The position numbers and the translations under genes are program-made. 64,000 nucleotides of DNA from Puccinia triticina (lineage: Eukaryota > Basidiomycota > Pucciniomycetes > Pucciniales > Pucciniaceae). The notes beneath the pieces were generated by a model. That model had not been told where the DNA came from, did no database searches, and saw only the letters and a program-made list of their open reading frames with translations. The DNA is taken from assembly GCF_026914185.1 (NCBI RefSeq), contig NC_070571.1, positions 2,914,001-2,978,000 on the forward strand, written 5' to 3'. The first letter of the stretch is position 1; each line of letters starts with the position of its first letter. Of the stretch, positions 11,601 through 22,900 are shown one piece after another.

Positions 11601-12432
11601 GGATTGGCCGCACCAGATCTCCATTTCTGGTGTGAAGTTCACACTTTTCTCTCGGGGATACTGGAACGGCTCCCACTATTGGTGTAAAGTTGTACGGAGC
11701 GGACGTGGCAGCACCACAGGTGTATGGTTGCACGATGACCGGCAAAACGACGGATATGCCCGACTTGTGAACACCGACATCTCATCCATTGGAGGGTGTC
11801 ATCCCTTCACAAGTTGGCTGTTTTACACGCGTGCCTGGACCACTTCTGAGCAAGAGTTTCTCAACGATTCAATTGCGAAGATCAGCAAGGACCACCCAAA
11901 CGCCGAAGGGGATATACCCTTTGTCCATTTAGCCAGCATGATCAATTCACAACATCATCCTCCATCGGCTAAAGCGGCAACTGTTCTTGATGAGGGCAAC
12001 TTTGTTACTGATTTTGACGACTTGGGTGCTAGCGACTCTGATGAAGAGTCAACTGACAACCTGGATCAAAAAAATGATAGTGGAGACCAATCGTCAGAGT
12101 CAAGTGGAGACAAATCATTGGACTCAAGCGGAGACGAATCATCGGAGTCAAGCGGAGATGAACCATCGGACTCCAATTCTTCGAGCTTCAAAGACATGAA
12201 GAACAAATCTGAAACTTTGTCTGCTTCCAAGATGGCAGCGATCTCGACTTCCAAACCCAACAACAAGTTTCCTGCGCATTCGGCTCGTGGACCAACCACC
12301 CTGAAACTGAGGCTCTCACAGCTTGTTCCGGACACATCATCCAACAAGCTCAAAGATCCAGCTGAAATCCCAAATTCACATCTTGAAGGTGCAACACAAA
12401 AGAGACGAAGCAAGAGATTTGCCAAGAATTAA
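8622..12432 (+). CDS. MULE transposase with GCM1/WRKY-like finger, AT-hooks and C-terminal USP-like cysteine peptidase domain
   Basis: Six exons (8622-8983, 9058-9292, 9353-9537, 9597-10107, 10167-10426, 10494-12432) with GT-AG introns of 59-74 nt join in frame to about 1163 residues. The start is the first ATG in the frame. Residues about 90-170 form a zinc-finger-like unit (C91 and further Cys, ending H165-D-H167). The MULE core follows: D306 (SDVTYRFF), D376 (VVDFSLAQ), a C408-H-x-H motif and E508 (TTNAIESMH), the expected DDE set. AT-hooks GRPK lie at 604 and 819. A ubiquitin-specific-protease-like domain spans about 630-950: NQCWMSAALESL with C635, SHYWCKV with H912, and WLHDDRQNDG with D932/D933. 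The tail has Ser/Asp/Glu-rich 8-residue repeats and a basic end. The expected role is to bind the TIRs and cut and paste the element. The peptidase's role is unknown. No stop or frameshift was found. Confidence 0.92.
12075..12174 (+). repeat. 24-bp coding tandem repeat in the transposase tail
   Basis: Four to five units of about 24 bp encode S(S/D)SSGD(E/K/Q)S-type repeats, giving an acidic, serine-rich and presumably disordered stretch. Confidence 0.75.
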
Positions 12433-12730
12433 CAACTGGTGGTTCAATTTTTCTTAAAGTTTTATCTCTTTCTATTCATTTGCGCTTGCCATCCCCCATT
12501 GTAAATAGTTATTGCAGCTTGCAAAAATATATTTTGTGTTGCTAAAAATTGAATTTTGCAAGGTGATTTTTGCATGGTGTGTGTGAAATTGCAGCTGCAG
12601 AGGTGGGAATAGAGTTTCACACTGAAGATGTTTTACAAATTGGGACCTTGTGAATTTGGGGGCCTGTAAATTTGCACTTGGAGACCTGGAGGTTTAGTTT
12701 AACAGTGTTCTTTTTACAATGGAACCTTTT

Positions 12731-12860
12731 GCAATGGGGGAAATTTGGGTCGTATTTTGTAAAACTACACATAACCCCCCCCTATGTGTATTTTTACACT
12801 CCATTCAATTTACAGGGCCACGTACCCTGTAAAATGCACTTTGTAAAATTCTATATCCCC
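12731..12860 (-). repeat. MULE right terminal inverted repeat
   Basis: Reverse complement begins GGGGATATAGAATTTTACAA and follows the left TIR for about 130 bp. Confidence 0.9.
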
Positions 12861-12869
12861 ATATACTAC
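12861..12869 (+). repeat. target site duplication of the MULE, right copy
   Basis: ATATACTAC, identical to 8036-8044. Confidence 0.95.
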
Positions 12870-12967
12870 TAACGCTAAAATTCTCTCAAAACTTTCCCAA
12901 ATTGGTTCTATATTGATTAAATCCCTAACTGAACCCTTGAAAAAAAAAATTTACGTCCCCTCTACCT

Positions 12968-14693
12968 GTGAAAGTGCAGAATTGCGACTCTTCCGCGGAC
13001 CTTTTTATCCCTTCGTCGGACTTATCCTCCATTGACTCCTCTATACCTTCCGATCAAGAGGAGATATCAAAAATTGGAGTAAGCTCAAAAGATTCCTTGC
13101 CTTCCGAACTAAAATTGCCGCAATTGACCATAAAAAAATTCTCAACAGCGCAGGACAGCAAAGAAGAAGAAGATTACAAAAATAGGATTATTGCTACTCC
13201 GCAAAACAGAAATCTTATCAGTAGTACTTCGTGGACGCCCATTGCCACGACTACATATCCAAAAGTCACAGCAGCTGTTAATATAGCCGACTGGACATCT
13301 GAACCTCCCGCGAAGACTAAAGCTAAAGAGAAGAAGAAGAAAGTCTCTTCTACTACGCGTAAAAGCCACAGACTTTCCGCAAAAACCAAAGTTTCAGGTA
13401 TTTCTTTTTCTTTATTTCTTTATTTCTGAAAAACAAATTATATAAAAAGACAAAAACAAAACAAAAACTAAATATAACTCGTGAATAAAATGCCCCCCCA
13501 TCTTAGAAATGGAAGGGACCTCTCAGCAGAGCAATGACTCCGCTACCAACTCAGCCCAGCCGCAGAGGAACGACTTCGGCGGACTAGAGTCAGCCTTACC
13601 GCCGTTGGACAAGGATTTTCTTGCGTTCCCTCAAGAGGAACCTTTGCCGCCGGACACGGGCATTCCCCCAGCTCTGTACAATCCAAGGGAAACGTCCCTG
13701 GCACTAGCTTTGAACAGGTCAACGCCTGTACCGCGACCCGTGGAGAGGGAGCAGATGATTCCAGCCATAGCTCATCCCTCCCCCCAGCCTGCCAACCCAG
13801 AGGGTTTATGACCGGGAGCGCCGCCAGATCTATCCCTGGTTCCCCCAGCTCAGAACCAGGCTCCTCAAGATTCCTCCGGGCCAATGGAGCTTACGCCGGA
13901 GGATCAGGAAATCCTGAATCTAGTCAACCTCCTCAACGAGCAGTACGAATTGCACATCCGAGCTCGAGAGGCACAGAACACAAGAGCTTTGAGGCGCCTC
14001 CTCTCTCAGGCCGCTACGACCCAAGAGATGATGGAAGACATAGTTGGGAGGGACGAAGCCATCCGTCTCAGCCAGGACTGGATCCCCAGAGAGGACCTCA
14101 ACGCCCTGGAGAGGACGTTATACCGGCAAACTTTAGACGCCGAGCGCAGAGCACCGCCGATAACAACCGCGCAGCCCAACACGAGCCTAGCTCTAGCACC
14201 ACACCAAGGCCACCAACCTCTAGTAGCTACGCCGACTCCAGAGCCTCCAGGTTCGCGACACCAAGCGCCAGAGATCGGCTACCAGGGTCCTACCCCCCCT
14301 TACGCACCACAAGCGCCAATGCCGCCCCCCTACGACCATCAGGCTCATCAAATGCCGCCGCCACCCCCGCCGCAACAGCAGCAAATGGCGAGGCTCCCAC
14401 CAGCTTCTAAACAGATAGATGGGACCCAAGCGCCGCGCCATCATCCCTACCAACGCCCCAACGCGCCTTACCATCAACCTCAACCCCACTATCAACAGTG
14501 GGGAGGTCAGCGCGAAAATTACCAACATCAGTCCCATTTTCACGGCTTGAGAGGATCCGGGAGGAACTGGAACCCGCCCATGGCAAATACCCACAGGATT
14601 ATCAACGTCGGGGAGTTTTTGATGAGGTTGACCAGATCCAACGGGAGAGGCCGCAGCAGAGGGAGAGGGAGAGGCAGAGGTTTTCACCAATAA
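12968..14693 (+). pseudogene. Gypsy-A1 5' gag, with an intron and a nonsense mutation
   Basis: An upstream open frame (from about 12968; ...SWTPIATTTYPKV... then Lys-rich) runs to 13397. There GT (13398) and AG (13506) bound a 109-nt AT-rich segment. Removing it puts the frame exactly in phase (G|AA) with the gag ATG at 13509 (MEGTSQQSNDSA). Gypsy-A2 shows the same arrangement. The gag continues in one frame to 14693, broken only by TGA at 13809-13811, where A2 reads through with Arg. The product has an N-terminal Pro-rich part, a helical block (RAREAQNTRALRRLLSQA, about 13960-14015), a Pro/Gln-rich region and an Arg/Gly C-terminus. It is probably the nucleocapsid-like N-terminal Gag of this family. 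The function of the upstream exon is unknown. Confidence 0.65.
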
Positions 14694-14707
14694 GTTCAGC
14701 CTCTCCC

Positions 14708-17700
14708 ATGGGTTTAACCTTAGATCTTGATAATCTTTCTAGTCAATCCAGCAGAGAAATTTTTCTTAGTAATCTTAACAATGATTTGTCTAACAATGGC
14801 CCTATTTTGTTAGAAGAAAAATTACATTCATTGTTCTCTAAATTTCTTTCTGAACTCTCTGGCACTGTAGAGACAATCCCTGGAACTCTTTTAGAATCTT
14901 GTGTCCAAAACTTCAAAGAAGTACTAAATGTTTCCATCATTGATATTTAGAGAGGAATTTATGCCCCACTTGCTTGAACAATTCCTGAATCAAATAAGAG
15001 ACTGTGCCAAAGAGAGACCTAATGTGAATTCCAGTGAATTTGAACAATTGAAGAAACTCCTTGAAGAAAAGCTAGAAGGTGTTCAGGAGAAACTAGAAGG
15101 AGGGCAAGACCTCATTCTAGTCAATGAAACCCAATGCCATTCTAACATGGACTCACTTGGTAAGAATTTGGATGAGATGGAAGATAAAATGTATCACAAA
15201 CTTTCCTCTTTAGAAAATCAAATGTGTGACCTTCAAACTAATGGTCACAATAGGTTTGAGCAGACCAAAAGAAGAATCTGTGACATTTCTTCTGTAGTAA
15301 ATAGCACCAACACCAAGTTAGAGCAATTGATTGGACCTGCTGACAGAGACTGCCCTCCTCATCTCAACTATAATAATCCAGTACTCAATGCCCAGAGTGA
15401 AGGCCAACATCACCAGGAAAATTTGAGAGATCCTGCTCATTTTGCTTCTCACAGACCACCCCCTGCCATGGACAATACCCCTCAACCAGACTCTCACCAA
15501 TCAGAGAAACCCAACTCCTCTAAACCAGCCAATAATCATAACAGTTCATTTTCCAATGATGAATTCCCTTACATTGATCATGGACCAATTGACTTTGATA
15601 TGAGGGAAGAGCTGTGGAAAGGGATACCAAAAAACAGTGACTGGGAGAAGTTCTCAGGAGAATTGCCTTACAATCATGAGCTATGGATCAAGAACACTGA
15701 TATACTTGTCAGGGACTATTGAATGTTGGACCATATGATAATCAGTAGACTGACAATCATCTTGACTGACACTGCTAGAAACTGGTACCTTGGAATCAGG
15801 GATAAGCGTGAGAACAACTCTTGGGCTTGGTGGAAGAATGCCATCAGAAATAAGTTTGGTACTGAGAACTGGAAATGGAAAATGCAACAGGAGTTTGGAA
15901 GAAATCACTTTGCTTATGATGGAAGAAGAATTCATAAATGGTTTGGTACTCAGAGAGAAAGACTGAAAGCTTATCAACCTGAGCTGAGTGAGTATCTCAT
16001 TTGTGAAAAGATCCTGAAGCAATGCCCTCCAAATCTTGAACATGCTGTTAAAAGCAGATACAAGAGAGAAGCTACTGAAATGAGCTTTGAGGACATGGTT
16101 ATAATTGCTGAAGAAGTCATAGACAGAGTCATGAAAAGGAGCAAGCCTATGACAAACAGTTATAATGCCCCAAACAGATCCCAATGGAGAAATAATCCTA
16201 CTCCTGAGAAGGCTGATAAGCCAACTGAGTCCTCCTCAAAAAGAAATCCTGGCTCTGCCCCTGACAAGGACAAACTTATATGTCATTTCTGCAAACAAAC
16301 TGGCCACTTCTCCAGGGAATGCCCTAAGAAGAAGAACAGGATAAACAATGTAGGAATGGATGATGATGATGATGCCAAGAGTGATAATGGAGAAGATCAA
16401 GGTGAGCAGCAAAAGTCTGAATCTGAACTAGATGAAGAAGAAGAGAACCATAGGACCAACCACATGATCCTTGCCATGGACAATGGAAATGGTGGCAACT
16501 TTGATCCATTGGTTGATTTTGATTTTGGAGCTCATGCTGTGGAATGTGAGATAAACCAAGACTTCTCCATTGCTGAAATCCAAGCTGAAACCCATCAACC
16601 ACAGACCTGGGACAAATCCTGTCAGTTTTCTCATATAGAGGATGCCAGACTCATGAAATGTAAACATGATAGAGGAAAAGCTCATCTTACTGGAAAAGCA
16701 AATCTCACTACTGTCCTCATTGAATCCAGAGAACACTCATGTCTTCTTGATAGTGGAGCTTCTTGTTCAATCATCAGCAACAAATTGCTAGATTCTATAA
16801 TACCAGAATGGGAAAACAAACTCATGCCAATCAATCATGCTAAATTTCACAGCTGTAGTGACAAATTAAAGCCAATGGGCATAATAGAAATGGCTTTGAT
16901 TTTTCCTCACACTAAAGGTTCCATTAGAATTCTAGCAGAATTTGTAGTTATGAAAAATGCAAGAATAAACTATCTTATCCTTGGGAATGATTACATGTCT
17001 TTTTAGGGTTTTGATATTACAAACAGCAAAGAGAGATTCTTGACAATAGGAAATGAGAACAAGAGGAAGAAATTCAGATTTAAATCTCATCATCTGGAGA
17101 AAATGAGTCCTTCCAATGCAATTTCTGCTGTAAAGAAGTCCCATCCTCAACTGCAGCAATTTATAGTAGAAGAACTCTGTGAAGCCAAGTTCAGTGATAA
17201 GTTAACTATTGAGCAGAAAGAGAAGCTGTTTGAAGTGCTCTATAATAACAAACTTGCCTTCTCCAACACCAACCAGCCCCTTGGTGCCATTAAAGGTCAT
17301 GAAGTTCATCTCAAGTTGACTACTGAAAGACCTTATCCTCCTCTTCTTAGAAGACCTCCTTATCCTGCCAGCCCCAAAAGCGGAGAAGCTCTTGAACAAC
17401 ATATTGAAGAGCTAGTGAACCTGAATGTTCTAAGGAAAGTTGGCCATAATGAAGTAGTTGAGATCACCACTCCTGTTATCATTGCCTGGCATAATGGGAA
17501 GTCCAGAATGGTAGGAGATTTCAGAGCTCTAAACTCCTACACTGCTTCAGACAGATATCCCATTCCAAAGATCAGTGAGACTCTGAACAATCTGGCAAAA
17601 GCTAAATTCCTGACTAGCATGGATGTACTCAAAGGCTTTCATCAGAATGTCATAGCAGAGGACTCAAGACACCTGCTCAGAATCATTATGCACAAAGGAA

Positions 17701-18908
17701 TCTATGAATATCTGAGGATGCCCTTTGGAATAAAGAATGCGCCCTCTCATTTCCAGAGGATGATGGAAATTGATTTCAGAAAAGAGATTGATGAGAATTG
17801 GGTCATTATCCACATTGATGATATCATCATTATGTCTAACACTTGGGAAGAACACCTCACTAGGATAGACAGGATACTCAAAGTTGTCATCAACATGAAC
17901 ATGAAGATCTCCCTGAAGAAGTGTAACTTTGGATTTGACCAGATCGAAGCTCTAGGCCATCTTGTTTCTGGAATTGCTATAGGAATAGATCAGAACAAAG
18001 TAGCTGCTGTCCTCCAAAAGCCTGTGCCTAGTAGTAGGAAAGAAATGCAATCATTTCTTGGTTTTTCTGGTTACTAAAGACAACACATTGAGAAGTTTGC
18101 TGAGATAGCAAAACCTCTTACTGAGCTCACCAGGATAGATGTCATATATGAGATGACTCATCAAGGGTGTTCAAAGTTGAAATCATAAAATTTTCAATGC
18201 ATAAAATCATAAAATTATAAAACTTTCAAGTGATGATTTCATATGTACCATTCTAGAAATGTTGCTCTAATTTGAGTGCTTGGGTGCAACATATTTTTTT
18301 CAGCTTCGAATTTTATGATTTTATGGTGTTATGATTTTATGCAAGTCAACTTTGAACACCCTAATCATAGGATAGTGGCATACAACTTGTTGAAAGAAAA
18401 ACTGACCACAGCTCCCTTGCTACTGTTTCCAGACTGGGCCCATCCCTTCACACTATATGTAGATGCCAGCATGACTGGTCTAGGTGCTGCTTTACATCAA
18501 GTCCAAGTCATTGATGGAGTGAGAAAAGAAGGGCCTATTGTTTTCATATCCAGACAACTGAAGGACAGTGAAACAAGATATGATGCTAGCCAACTTGAAT
18601 GCTTATGTCTGGTTTGGGCCCTGGAAAAACTCCATTACTACTTGGATGGCAGTGTCTTTCACGTTGTAACAGATTGCACAGCTTTGAGATCACTGCTAAA
18701 CATGAAGACTCCCAACAGACATATGCTCAGGTGGCAGATTGCTATTCAGGAATACAGAGGCAATATGACCATAATCCACAGAGATGGGAACATCCACAAG
18801 AATGCTGATGGACTTAGCAGATGGGCTTTGCCAAATGATCCAAGTAACCCTGCTTATGACCCAGAAGACAAAGATGATGATAGATTCCCCATCATGGGCA
18901 TACATGTC
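14708..18908 (+). pseudogene. Gypsy-A1 gag capsid, protease, RT and RNase H (disabled)
   Basis: ATG at 14708 starts a helical segment (LTLDLDNLSSQ...). A frameshift near 14940 moves it into the frame used to the end. The retrotransposon Gag (capsid) domain lies at about 15550-16130. A CCHC knuckle of the CX2CX4HX4C type spans 16281-16322. The aspartic protease motif LLDSGAS is near 16743-16765. RT covers about 17400-18080 (FRALNSY, MPFGIKNAPSHFQ, and IDD in place of YIDD) and RNase H about 18400-18830 (LYVDASMTGLG, SRWALPND). Stops at 15720 (TGA), 17004 (TAG) and 18075 (TAA) and a MITE at 18164 break it. The integrase is absent because the sequence ends at the Gypsy-A2 LTR. About 94% similar to A2 where compared. 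Confidence 0.85.
18164..18363. mobile_element. 200-bp MITE inserted in Gypsy-A1 pol
   Basis: Terminal inverted repeats AGGGTGTTCAAAGTTGA at the left and the reverse complement of TCAACTTTGAACACCCTA at the right. Subterminal CATAAAATCATAAAAT repeats lie on both sides. The flanking ATCA (18160-18163 and 18364-18367) is consistent with a 3-4 bp duplication. Gypsy-A2 has the uninterrupted sequence (GACTCATCATAGAATAG, reverse strand near 20790), which proves insertion. It has no coding capacity and superfamily is unresolved. Confidence 0.88.
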
Positions 18909-19891
18909 TGTGAGCCTGAGTCTCTATAGTGACTACAGGACACAAGAAAGAAGGGGGGAAATAGTTGGATTTCTTTGGATAAAGAAAAAACAACTATGAG
19001 AGAGATAGAGAAAGAGAAAAGAGAAACAGGACAGGATCAGGATAAGGAGATATACTAGGTTGTTCTAGTGGGAATGCACGTCCACTGGCAATGCTACTCT
19101 TCAGAAGAGTGCTGCTAAGCTGTGCTAGAAAGTGCTACAGCCTCCTCTCACTAAATAAATGTGGAGGGTCTCTGGATTGGATAAGTTTAATCCAGCCACA
19201 ATTTTTTAGCTTCCTTCTGGATAGTCAAGGTTCTTAAAGGGAAACCTGAGAGACAGCCCTGTAACCTAGATTTGAGGCAAAGGCCAGCAGATAAGAAGGG
19301 ACAGCCCTGTGATCAAGAATGAGGCAAAGGCCAACAGATATGGAGGGACAGCCCTGTGATCAAAAGAAGGCAAAGGCCAGCAGAAAAGAGCAGATCAAGC
19401 AAGACACAGAGTTGTACCTCTGAGATAAACAAGGTTCAGTGAAAGAGGTTACTTACTGTCAATATCCTAGACGCCTGTGACGGTAGGTATACTGGGAGTG
19501 TTGTAAACTCTTTGGTGGTGATCCTGGGGTTATCTGGGGTGTGTTTTCTGGTGTGCTGAAGTCTGTAGATCCGCCTCAGTCAAGGGGGATCCTGACTACA
19601 AAACTTTTCACAGTTTGCTTATGTAATTTACATATGTACATGTGGTTTGGCGCGCCTGGTAGCGCTGACACGTCACAACTGCGCATGCACGCCACAACTC
19701 AATAACTCAAGGAAGGAGTATAGTTACAAGGAATTGATAAGTTGTAACTAGGGTTAAAATTGCATGAGGAAACAAAATGTAAAGTCAAAACAAGGTTATC
19801 TCTTAAGATGAAAAAGATATAAAGTAATTCATGTGTAACAAAGGTAGAACAGGCAGCTTTTAGGTCAGCTGTGATGACTCTAAGGCTGACA
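18909..19891 (-). repeat. Gypsy-A2 3' LTR (983 bp)
   Basis: Runs TGTGAGCC to GGCTGACA on the plus strand, so TGTCAGCC...GGCTCACA in element orientation, with TG...CA ends. It contains tandem GGGACAGCCCTGTGATCAA units of about 46-49 bp. The polypurine tract GGTGGTAGGGAA precedes it in element orientation (about 19892-19903). Confidence 0.88.
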
Positions 19892-19928
19892 TTCCCTACC
19901 ACCAAAAGGGTTGGATTTCTGTAAGAAA

Positions 19929-22900
19929 TTAAACCACAGGGGTAGACCTCTTCTCACTTCTGAATTTCCTAAGAAGGACAGCAGAGTCTGGAATGTCCTT
20001 CTCAAGGAGCCATTCATCATGATCAGCACTCAAGCCTTTGTATCTAGCTAAGTACATCATGACATCTCTGTTCTCCACCCTCAATCTTTTGTCTCTGAGA
20101 ATCTTCTGTATGAATTTACTCTGAGGGGTCTTATCCATGGAGGGAATGACAACTTTGACTTTCTGTCTCAAGGGGAACTTATCTGGATTGGGGTCTTTGT
20201 ATGGTTTCACCAAGCTGACAGGAAATGTGGGATGTTTCCTGCTCAACTCTTCAGTCAGAATCACTTCTACAGCATTCTTCCCATGTAAAGCTTTCACAAG
20301 GAATGGTCCAGGATCATTTGGTAAGGCCCATCTGCTAAGTCCATCAGCATTCTTGTGGATGTTCCCATCTCTGTGGATTATGGTCATATTGCCTCTGTAT
20401 TCCTGAATAGCAATCTGCCACCTGAGCATATGTCTGTTGGGAGTCTTCATGTTTAGCAGTGATCTCAAAGCTGTGCAATCTGTTACAACGTGAAAGACAC
20501 TGCCATCCAAGTAGTAATGGAGTTTTTCCAGGGCCCAAACCAGACATAAGCATTCAAGTTGGCTAGCACCATATCTTGTTTCACTGTCCTTCAGTTGTCT
20601 GCATATGAAAACAATGGGTCCTTCTTTTCTCACCCCATCAATGAATTGGACTTGATGTAAAGCAGAACCTAGACCAGTCATGCTAGCATCTACATATAGT
20701 GTGAAGGGATGGGCCCAGTCAGGAAAAAGTAGCAATGGAGCTGTGGTCAGTTTCTCTTTTAACAAGTTGTAGGCTACTATTCTATGATGAGTCATCTCAT
20801 ACATGACATCAATCCTTGTCAGTTCAGTTAGAGGTTTTGCTATCTCTGCAAAATTCTCAATGTGTTGTCTGTAGTAACCAGCAAAACCAAGAAATGATTG
20901 CATTTCTTTCCTGCTACTAGGCACAGGCTTTTGGAGGACAGCAGCTACTTTATTCTGATCTATTCCTATGGCAATGCCAGAGACAAGATAGCCCAGAGCT
21001 TTGATCTGATCAAATCCAAAGTTACACTTCTTCAAGGAGATTTTCATGTTCATGTTAATGACAACTTTTAGGATCCTGTCTATCCTATTGAGGTGTTCCT
21101 CCCAAGTGTCGGACATAATGATGATATCATCAATGTAGATAATGACCCACTTCTCATCAATTTCCTTTCTGAACTCAATGTCCATCATTCTCTGGAAATG
21201 AGAGGGGACATTCTTGATCCCAAAGGGCATTCTGAGGTATTCATAGATTCCTTTGTGCATAATAATCCTGAGTAGATGTCTAGAATCTTCTGCAATGAAA
21301 TTCTGGTGAAAACCTTTGAGTACATCCATACTAGTCAGATACTTAGCTTTGGCCAGGTTGTTCAGGGTCTCACTGATCTTGGGAATGGGATATCTGTCTG
21401 AAGTAGTGTAGGAATTCAAAGCTCTGAAGTCTCCTACCATTCTGGACTTTCCATTATGCCAGGCAATGATTACAGGAGTAGTGATCTCAACTACTTCATT
21501 CTGACCAAATTTCCTTAGAACATTCAGGTTTGCTAGCTCTTCAATATGTTGCTCAAGAGCTTCTCTACTTTTGGGGCTGGCAGGATAAGGAGGTCTTCTG
21601 AGGAGAGGAGGATAGGGTCTCTCAGTTGTCAACTTGAGATGAACTTCATGACCATTAATAGCACCAAGGGGCTGGTTGGTGTTAGAGAAGGCAAGGTTGT
21701 TATTGTAGAGGACTTCAAACAGCTTCTCTTGTTGCTCAATAGTTAACTTATCACTGAACTCGGCTTCACAGAGTTCTTCTACAATAAATTTCTGCATTTG
21801 AGGATGGGACTTCTTTACAGCAGAGATTTCAGTGGACGGACTCATTCTCTCCAGATGATGAGACTTAAAACTGAATTTCTTCCTCTTGTTCTCATTTCCA
21901 ATGGTAAAGAATCTCTCTTTGCTGTTTTTGATATCAAAGCCATAAAGAGACATGTAATCATTTCCAAGGATAAGATAGTTTATTCTTGCATTTTTCATAA
22001 CTACAAATTCTGCTAGAATTCCAAAGGAACCTTTAGTGTGAGGAAAAATCAAAGCCATTTCTATTATGCCCATTGGCTGTAATTTGTCACTACGTAGCTG
22101 TGAAATTTAGCATGGTTGATTGGCATGAGCTTGTTTTCCCATTCTGGTATTATAGAATCCAGCAATTTGTTGCTGATGATTGAACAAGAAGCTCCACTAT
22201 CAAGAAGACATGAGTGTTCTCTGGATTCAATGAGGACAGTAGTGAGATTTGCTTTTCCAGTAAGATGAGCTTTTCCTCTATCAGGTTTACATTTCATCAG
22301 TCTAGCATCCTCTATGTGGGAAGACTGGCAGGATTTGTCCCAGGTCTGAGGTTGATAAGTTTCAGCTTGAATTTCAGCAATGGAGAAGTCTTGGTTTATC
22401 TCACACTCCACTGCATGTGCTCCAGAATCAAAATCAACTAATGGATCATAGTTGGCACCATTTCCATTGTCCATGGCAAGTATCATGTGATTGGTTCTAT
22501 GATTCTCTTCCTCTTCATCCAGTTCTGATTCAGACTTATGTGGTTCACCTTGATCTTCTCCATTGTCACTCTTGGGATCATCATCATCATCCATTCCTAC
22601 ATTATTGATTCTGTTCTTCTTCTTAGGGCATTCCCCGGAGAAGTGGCCAGTTTGTTTGCAGAAACGACATACAAGTTTTTCTTTCTCAGCGGCAGAGACA
22701 GGATTCCTTTTGGTAGAGGAGTCAGTTGGCTTATCAGTTTTCTCAGGGGCAGGATTGTTCCTCCATTGGGATCTGTTAGGAGTGTTATAAATGTTTGTCA
22801 CACGCTTGTTCCTTCTCTGTCTATGACTTCTTCAGCAATTATAAACATATCCTCAAAACTCATTTCAGTAGCATCTCTTTTCTATCTGCTTTTGATAGCA

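Larger units (their letters stand above)
8045..12860 (+). mobile_element. complete Mutator-like DNA transposon (MULE), 4816 bp
   Basis: Bounded by terminal inverted repeats (8045-8172 and 12731-12860) and by perfect 9-bp target duplications. It contains one spliced transposase gene (8622-12432) with all DDE residues present. It is inserted in the leader of Gypsy-A1. The homologous leaders of Gypsy-A2 (34952-34960) and A3 (54743-54751) carry a single copy of the 9-mer with one difference, which is the pre-insertion state. All structural features of an autonomous element are visible. Whether it is active cannot be read from sequence. Confidence 0.93.
7326..18908 (+). mobile_element. Gypsy-A1: degenerate Ty3/gypsy LTR retrotransposon, truncated at both ends
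   Basis: Plus-strand element: truncated 5' LTR (7326-7884), primer site, leader, a 5' gag exon plus intron plus gag (12968-14693), and a gag-capsid/protease/RT/RNase H region (14708-18908). A MULE (8045-12860) is inserted in the leader and a MITE (18164-18363) after the RT. The element stops just after RNase H, where the LTR of the oppositely oriented Gypsy-A2 starts. No integrase or 3' LTR of A1 is seen. At least four nonsense changes (13809, 15720, 17004, 18075) and one frameshift (about 14940) show that it is old and dead. Confidence 0.85.

Noticed and set aside
13808..14410. Second long frame overlapping Gypsy-A1 gag
   Set aside because: Gypsy-A2 keeps the other frame. This one is a Pro/Ser/Ala-rich shadow.
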